From positions 1-34,633 of the forward strand of contig NZ_JAJQTQ010000036.1 in the NCBI RefSeq assembly GCF_029081005.1: a DNA stretch of 34,633 bases, read 5' to 3'. Below, piece by piece: positions 30,537 through 34,633 of the stretch. The translations under genes were made by a program, and so were the position numbers. The stretch is from Halomonas elongata (GTDB lineage: Bacteria > Pseudomonadota > Gammaproteobacteria > Pseudomonadales > Halomonadaceae). The notes below the pieces were generated by a model, which worked only from the letters and a program-made list of their open reading frames with translations, searched no databases and had not been told where the DNA came from. The first letter of the stretch is position 1; every line of letters begins with the position of its first letter.

Positions 30537-32624
30537 ATGAAAGCACAGCCGCCGCATGACCGAAACGCCGATACCGACGATACCTCCCGCCCCGTTCAAC
30601 GCTTTCGGCGTCCCGACGACCCCGACTGGCACTGGCTGGAGCAGCGCGACGACCCCGAGGTAAAGGCCTTTCTCGAGGCCGCCAACGATGAGGCCCGCCG
30701 CTGGTTCTCTCCACTGCAGGACCTCACCGAGCGGCTCTACCATGGCCACCTCGCACGTCGCGAGCTGGCCGTCCACGGCCTGCCGACACCGCTGGACCAT
30801 TTCACGGTATGGAGCGAAACGGCGGCGGACGCCGACCACCCGGTCTGGTGGCGCCACCCCAACAATGCGCCAGAAGACGCCGAACCCTTTCTGGACATTC
30901 AGGCCAGGGCTCACGACAGCGTCTTCTTCGAGATCGGCGACATGGCGCTCTCTCCCGACGAAACCTGGCTGGCCTGGACCGAAGACACCCAGGGCGACGA
31001 GGTCTTCTGCCTCTGGCTACGGCACTTGCCCGATGGCGAACCGACACGACTGCTCGACGACATCGGCCCCGAACTCTGCTGGGCAGAGGACGGCACGACC
31101 CTGCTGTTCACGCGCTTCGACGCCACCCAGCGCCCGGAAAGCATCTGGCGACTGCCATTGCATCTCGACACGTCCTCGCCAAGCGCCGGCCGCGAGACGC
31201 TGATGCTGCGTGAAGCGGATCCGGAGTTCTGGCTCGGCCTGGGCAAGACACGCTCTCGGGAGTGGCTGGTACTCGAGTCCGCCTCCAAGGACACCAGCGA
31301 GACCCACCTGGTTCCCGCCCGATCCCCGACGGACACGCCATGGCGGTTCCGTCCCCGTGAAGCCGGCGTCGAATATGCCATCGATCACCGCCCCGGCCAC
31401 TTCTATGTGCTGCACAACCGCAACGCGCCCCACTTCCGTCTCGACCGACTCGATGAAAGCGCACCCGACATGCAGGGCGAGACGCTGATCGAACACCGCG
31501 ACGACACTACCCTGGAGGGGGTCGATACCTTTTCCTGGGGGCTGGTGCTTACCGAACGCGACCATCACGAGGCCCAGGTCAGGCTGCGCGTGATCGAGTG
31601 CGACGCGGCCCATACCCGGCAGCGAGACACCTGGCTACCGTTGAGCGAGACACCCTGCAGCCTGATGCTGGATGCCACGCCCCATTTCGACACCCGCCGT
31701 CTCAGGCTACGCGAGGAATCCTTCACCCAGCCACCAAGCTGGACGGACCTCGACCTGGATAGCGGCCAGCGCCGCCTGCTCAAGCGCCAGGCCGTACACG
31801 GCGACCTGCCCCCCGAGCAACTGGCCTGTCAGCGCCTTTGGGCGCATTCCCACGATGGCGAGTGCATTCCGGTCTCGGTGGTGATGCGCGCCGACCGGGT
31901 CGGACACCCGCTACCGACGCTGCTCTACGGCTACGGCGCCTACGGCGAGGTGCTCGATGCCTGGTTCTCGGTGGCACGCCTGGAGCTGCTGGCCCGGGGC
32001 GTGGCCTTCGCCGTCGCCCATGTACGCGGCGGCGGCGAACGCGGCGAGCCCTGGTACCTGGCCGGCAAGCTCGAACACAAGACCAACAGCTTCCAGGACT
32101 TCCTCGCTGCCCGGGATGCCCTGGTCGCGCAGGGCGTCAGCGATGGCGAACGCATTGTCGCCCATGGCGCCAGCGCCGGCGGACTGCTGGTCGGCGCCAG
32201 TCTCAACCTGTCGCCCGAGCGCTTTCGCGCGGCGGTACTCGACGTGCCCTTCGTCGATGTCCTGCGCACCATGCAGAATCCCGAACTGCCGCTGACCACC
32301 GCCGAGTACAGTGAATGGGGCGACCCTCGCGATCCGACCGTGCGACAACGCATCCAGGCCTACTCGCCACTGGACAACCTGCCCGACCGCCCCTGGCCGC
32401 CGGTCTTCCTCCAGGGCAGCTGGCACGACACCCGGGTCGCCTACTGGGAACCGGCCAAGCTCTACGCCCGCCTCGGTGAACTGGCCGGTCCCGGCAATAC
32501 GCCCCCGCCTCTGCTGCGTACCGACATGGACGCCGGCCACGGCGGCGCCTCCGGGCGGTTCAAGGCCTGGCACGACCACGCACGGGAAGACGCCTTCATT
32601 CTCTGGGCGCTGGGCAAGGCCTGA
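30537..32624 (+). CDS. ptrB: Oligopeptidase B (S9A prolyl oligopeptidase family)
   Basis: This 695-residue cytoplasmic serine peptidase cleaves short peptides, in oligopeptidase B after Lys or Arg. The N-terminal seven-blade propeller (about 70-420) includes PDETWLAWTEDTQGDEVFCL. The hydrolase domain starts with LLYGYGAYG, then VAFAVAHVRGGGERGEPWYL and GKLEHKTNSFQDFLAARDAL. The catalytic triad is visible: S546 in HGASAGG, D631 in SWHDTRVAYWEPAK and H668 in DAGHGGASGRF. No clear ribosome site precedes the ATG at 30537, so a later start is possible. A hairpin terminator follows at 32713. Confidence 0.9.
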   Translation: MKAQPPHDRNADTDDTSRPVQRFRRPDDPDWHWLEQRDDPEVKAFLEAANDEARRWFSPLQDLTERLYHGHLARRELAVHGLPTPLDHFTVWSETAADADHPVWWRHPNNAPEDAEPFLDIQARAHDSVFFEIGDMALSPDETWLAWTEDTQGDEVFCLWLRHLPDGEPTRLLDDIGPELCWAEDGTTLLFTRFDATQRPESIWRLPLHLDTSSPSAGRETLMLREADPEFWLGLGKTRSREWLVLESASKDTSETHLVPARSPTDTPWRFRPREAGVEYAIDHRPGHFYVLHNRNAPHFRLDRLDESAPDMQGETLIEHRDDTTLEGVDTFSWGLVLTERDHHEAQVRLRVIECDAAHTRQRDTWLPLSETPCSLMLDATPHFDTRRLRLREESFTQPPSWTDLDLDSGQRRLLKRQAVHGDLPPEQLACQRLWAHSHDGECIPVSVVMRADRVGHPLPTLLYGYGAYGEVLDAWFSVARLELLARGVAFAVAHVRGGGERGEPWYLAGKLEHKTNSFQDFLAARDALVAQGVSDGERIVAHGASAGGLLVGASLNLSPERFRAAVLDVPFVDVLRTMQNPELPLTTAEYSEWGDPRDPTVRQRIQAYSPLDNLPDRPWPPVFLQGSWHDTRVAYWEPAKLYARLGELAGPGNTPPPLLRTDMDAGHGGASGRFKAWHDHAREDAFILWALGKA

Positions 32625-32627
32625 CGC

Positions 32628-32767
32628 GAGCTGGAAGCTGGAAGGCAGCATGAACCCCGACGGCATGGGGTCAAGGTTTTTTCTTCCAGCTTCAAGCTTA
32701 TGACTTCAGGCTCCGGACGAAGTCCGGTCGAGTTTTCTTCCAGCTTCAAGCTTACGACTTCAAGCTC
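32628..32767. repeat. TTCCAGC-type repeats between ptrB and modC
   Basis: GAGCTGGAAGCTGGAAG (about 32628-32644) is followed by two inverted copies of a 35-bp unit at 32679-32713 and 32733-32767 that differ at two bases. The core TTCCAGCTTCAAGCTTA reads AAGCTTGAAGCTGGAA on the other strand, so it is the same family as the heptamer array at the right window end. The second copy overlaps the last codons and stop of modC. Confidence 0.8.
32713..32736 (+). terminator. Terminator after ptrB
   Basis: CCGGAC (32713-32718), GAA loop and GTCCGG (32722-32727) are followed five bases later by TTTT. It lies between the two 35-bp repeats and can also fold in the other direction for modC. Confidence 0.55.
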
Positions 32768-33849
32768 TGGGCGAAGGCGACCGTGCGGACCAGCGCGGTT
32801 ACCTCCTGGCCGACGGCGAGGCCGAGTTCGTCGTAGGACTTGCGAGTCAGGCGGGCACGCAGCGTCTGTCCTCCCAGGCGCAGGCGAAGCTCCATGGTGG
32901 CGGCGTCGCCGGGAGGTGCCCAGGCCTGCTCGATGACCGTCACCAACTGGTTGCGGTAACTGAGCTCGGCGCTGGGTGCCAGGGCCAGTGCTACCTCGCG
33001 CACCGGCACCCGCAGCCTCACCCGCCGCCCTGTCGAGGCCGCGATGCCGGGCACGGTCAGCGCCTGGCCATCATCGAGGCGCAGCCGAGTCAGCCCATAG
33101 GCTTCATCATGAGCCTGGACGTTCGCCTCGAGGGGCATGGCGGCATCGAAGCCCCCCAGCGCCCCGGTGAGGTCACACCGTTCCATCAGTTCATCCAGTT
33201 CGCCTTGAGCACGTACCCGCCCCTCTTCCATCAGGACAAGCGTATCGGCGATTTCGATCAGTTCGGCGGGCTCATGGCTGACATAGACAATGGGGATATC
33301 GACCTCACCGGCCAGGCGCTGGATGTAGCGCAACAACTCCCCCTTTCGCGCCCCGTCCAGACCGGTCAGCGGCTCGTCCATCAACAGCAGGCGTGGATCG
33401 CTGAGCAGGGCCCGCCCGATGGCGACGCGGCGCGCCTCGCCACCGGACAGCGTAGCCGGGTAGCGCGCCAGCAGATGATCGATGCCCAACAGGCCGACGA
33501 CGGCCTCGAAGCGCGATGCCATGCGTGCCGGCATGCCGTAGGTCAGGTTGCCATGCACCCGGTAGTGCGGAAACAATCGGGCCTCCTGGAAGACCACCCC
33601 GAGCCGTCGACGATGGGCCGGTACAAAGATACGCGAGGCGGTATCCACCAAGGGAGTGCCATCCAGGGCTATGCGGCCGCATTGCGGCCTGTCGAGCCCC
33701 GCAATCAAGCGCAGCAGACTCGTCTTGCCGCTGCCGGACACGCCGAACAGCGCCGTCACGCCGCGCCCGGGCAGTGCCAGCTCGGCCTCCAGAGAGAACT
33801 GGCCGAGTCGATGCTTCACATCCAGGACAAGACCGCTGCCGTGGCTCAT
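32752..33849 (-). CDS. modC: Molybdate ABC transporter ATP-binding protein
   Basis: This 365-residue ATPase powers molybdate uptake. Walker A is GVSGSGKT (36-43). The Q-loop is VVFQEARLFPHY, the signature LSGGEARRVAIGRALL, Walker B LLLMDEPLTGLD and the switch histidine YVSHEPAE. The C-terminal 100 residues are the molybdate-type TOBE regulatory domain. The ATG at 33849 overlaps the modB stop (ATGA); the frame is open 31 codons further upstream inside modB. The last residues (SLKS) and stop lie inside an intergenic repeat copy. Confidence 0.94.
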   Translation of the reverse strand: MSHGSGLVLDVKHRLGQFSLEAELALPGRGVTALFGVSGSGKTSLLRLIAGLDRPQCGRIALDGTPLVDTASRIFVPAHRRRLGVVFQEARLFPHYRVHGNLTYGMPARMASRFEAVVGLLGIDHLLARYPATLSGGEARRVAIGRALLSDPRLLLMDEPLTGLDGARKGELLRYIQRLAGEVDIPIVYVSHEPAELIEIADTLVLMEEGRVRAQGELDELMERCDLTGALGGFDAAMPLEANVQAHDEAYGLTRLRLDDGQALTVPGIAASTGRRVRLRVPVREVALALAPSAELSYRNQLVTVIEQAWAPPGDAATMELRLRLGGQTLRARLTRKSYDELGLAVGQEVTALVRTVAFAQSLKS

Positions 33850-34541
33850 GTGTCCCGCCCCCGTAGCCGCGCTCGCGCTCGTCTTGCCAGCCACTCGGAG
33901 GCCACCAGCGATACCATCGCGATCACGACCGACAAGGCGCATAGCCGCGCCGCCGCCGCCTCACCACCGGGCGTCTGGATCAACGAATAGAGCGCCAGCG
34001 GCAGGGTGCGAGTCTCGCCGGGAATATTCGAGGCGAAGGTGATGGTGGCGCCGAACTCCGAGAGCGCCCGGGCAAACGCCAGTACGGTGCCGGTCAGCAG
34101 ACCCGGCAGCGTCAACGGCAGGGTAATGGTCGCGAAGACTCGCCAGCGCCCGGCGCCCAGGGTGCTGGCCGCCGCCTCCAGGCGCGGATCGACCGCCTCG
34201 AGGGAAAGTCGCAGGGCACGCACCAGCAGTGGAAAGGCCATGACGCCACCGGCCACGGCGGCACCCTGCCAGGTGAAGGGCAGGCGAACGCCCCACCACG
34301 CCTGCAGCCACTGCCCCAGCACGCCCTGGCTACCCAGTGACAACAGCAGCAGGTAACCCACCACCACCGGCGGCAGAACCAGCGGCAGATGCAGTAGCCC
34401 ATCGAGCAATGCCTTGCCGCGAAACTCGCGTCGCGCCATCAGCCAGGCCACGGCAATGCCGGGAATCAGAATCCAGGCCACAGCGACACTCGCGACCCGC
34501 AGGCTGATCAAGATGGCCTCGATTTCGGCATCGGTCAGCAT
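33846..34541 (-). CDS. modB: Molybdate ABC transporter permease
   Basis: This 231-residue inner-membrane permease has about five membrane segments, for instance VASVAVAWILIPGIAVAWLM and LPLVLPPVVVGYLLLL. The cytoplasmic EAA loop is EAASTLGAGRWRVFATITLP, with LTLPG just after it, and docks ModC. The family block LARALSEFGATITFASNIPG-like is present as FARALSEFGATITFASNIPG, followed by ETRTLPLALY. AGAGGTAACCC lies before the ATG. The binding protein gene modA would be expected upstream, beyond the window. Confidence 0.95.
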   Translation of the reverse strand: MLTDAEIEAILISLRVASVAVAWILIPGIAVAWLMARREFRGKALLDGLLHLPLVLPPVVVGYLLLLSLGSQGVLGQWLQAWWGVRLPFTWQGAAVAGGVMAFPLLVRALRLSLEAVDPRLEAAASTLGAGRWRVFATITLPLTLPGLLTGTVLAFARALSEFGATITFASNIPGETRTLPLALYSLIQTPGGEAAAARLCALSVVIAMVSLVASEWLARRARARLRGRDT

Positions 34542-34557
34542 GGGTTACCTCTAACTG

Positions 34558-34633
34558 AGCTGGAAGCTGGAAGCTGGAAGCTGGAAGCTGGAAGCTGGAA
34601 GCTGGAAGCTGGAAGCTGGAAGCTGGAAGCTGG
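34558..34633. repeat. Heptamer tandem repeat (GCTGGAA) at the right end
   Basis: About eleven perfect copies of a 7-bp unit run to the last base of the window, beginning 17 bp upstream of the modB ATG. The true length is unknown because the window ends inside it. It is the same family as the repeats at 32628-32767. Confidence 0.95.

Noticed and set aside
31911..32666. Minus-strand 251-codon frame opposite ptrB
   Set aside because: The plus strand has a full catalytic triad of oligopeptidase B, so this is a shadow.
1..34633. CRISPR array, tRNA, rRNA or integrase
   Set aside because: No regularly spaced repeats with unique spacers, no tRNA-like ends and no tyrosine or serine recombinase motif were found. 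The tandem repeats at both ends have no spacers.

Overview
The window reads as most of a lambda-like, long-tailed (siphovirus-type) prophage at roughly 170-27,840, followed by ordinary chromosomal genes from 28,009 to the right end. The host looks like a high-GC gammaproteobacterium, most probably Halomonas or a relative. That is an inference from GC-rich codon use, the style of the mod, oligopeptidase and VWA genes, and the TTCCAGC-type intergenic repeats; no rRNA or other marker is present. Both window ends lie inside tandem repeats (39-bp units on the left, heptamers on the right), so the window is probably a whole contig that stopped at repeats. No integrase, phage repressor, replication gene or tRNA attachment gene is visible, so the early half of the prophage is missing or lies beyond the left end.

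Layout of the prophage. 168-890: a leftward two-gene operon encoding an AcrIF11-like anti-CRISPR (probable ADP-ribosyltransferase) and a small Aca-like HTH regulator, with a perfect palindrome in the promoter spacer. 961-2646: lysis cassette (GH24 endolysin and three small membrane proteins). 2832-6879: terminase small and large subunits, portal and MuF-like protein. 6976-7537: a frameshifted HNH/AP2 homing endonuclease. 7607-10113: DUF2213 protease-scaffold, cement protein and DUF2184 major capsid protein. 10116-11922: head completion and tail terminator genes. 11996-13707: tail tube protein and a tail assembly chaperone pair joined by a programmed -1 frameshift. 13711-14897: an accessory island with a leftward higBA module, a 29-residue peptide gene and a rightward lipoprotein gene. 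14989-20032: tape measure and tail-tip genes, interrupted by a small leftward gene (18183-18389) and a second homing endonuclease (19017-19640). 20020-27684: a 1969-residue J-like tip/receptor protein with a long internal repeat array, two small genes and a tail fibre.

How it works together. The rightward genes form one late transcription unit for packaging, capsid and tail assembly. Leftward or hairpin-bounded cargo is set into that unit at three places (168-890, 13711-14897 and about 17934-18500). Such cargo can be expressed from the silent prophage and would serve CRISPR evasion, prophage maintenance (higBA) and possibly a change of the host envelope (lipoprotein).

Chromosomal part. A VWA-domain membrane protein and a small membrane protein form a leftward pair (28009-30306). 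A palindromic MITE-like element of about 145 bp follows, then oligopeptidase B (30537-32624). The molybdate transporter genes modB and modC are leftward. Related AGCTTGAAGCTGGAAG-type repeats sit between ptrB and modC and upstream of modB, and one copy supplies the end of the modC reading frame.
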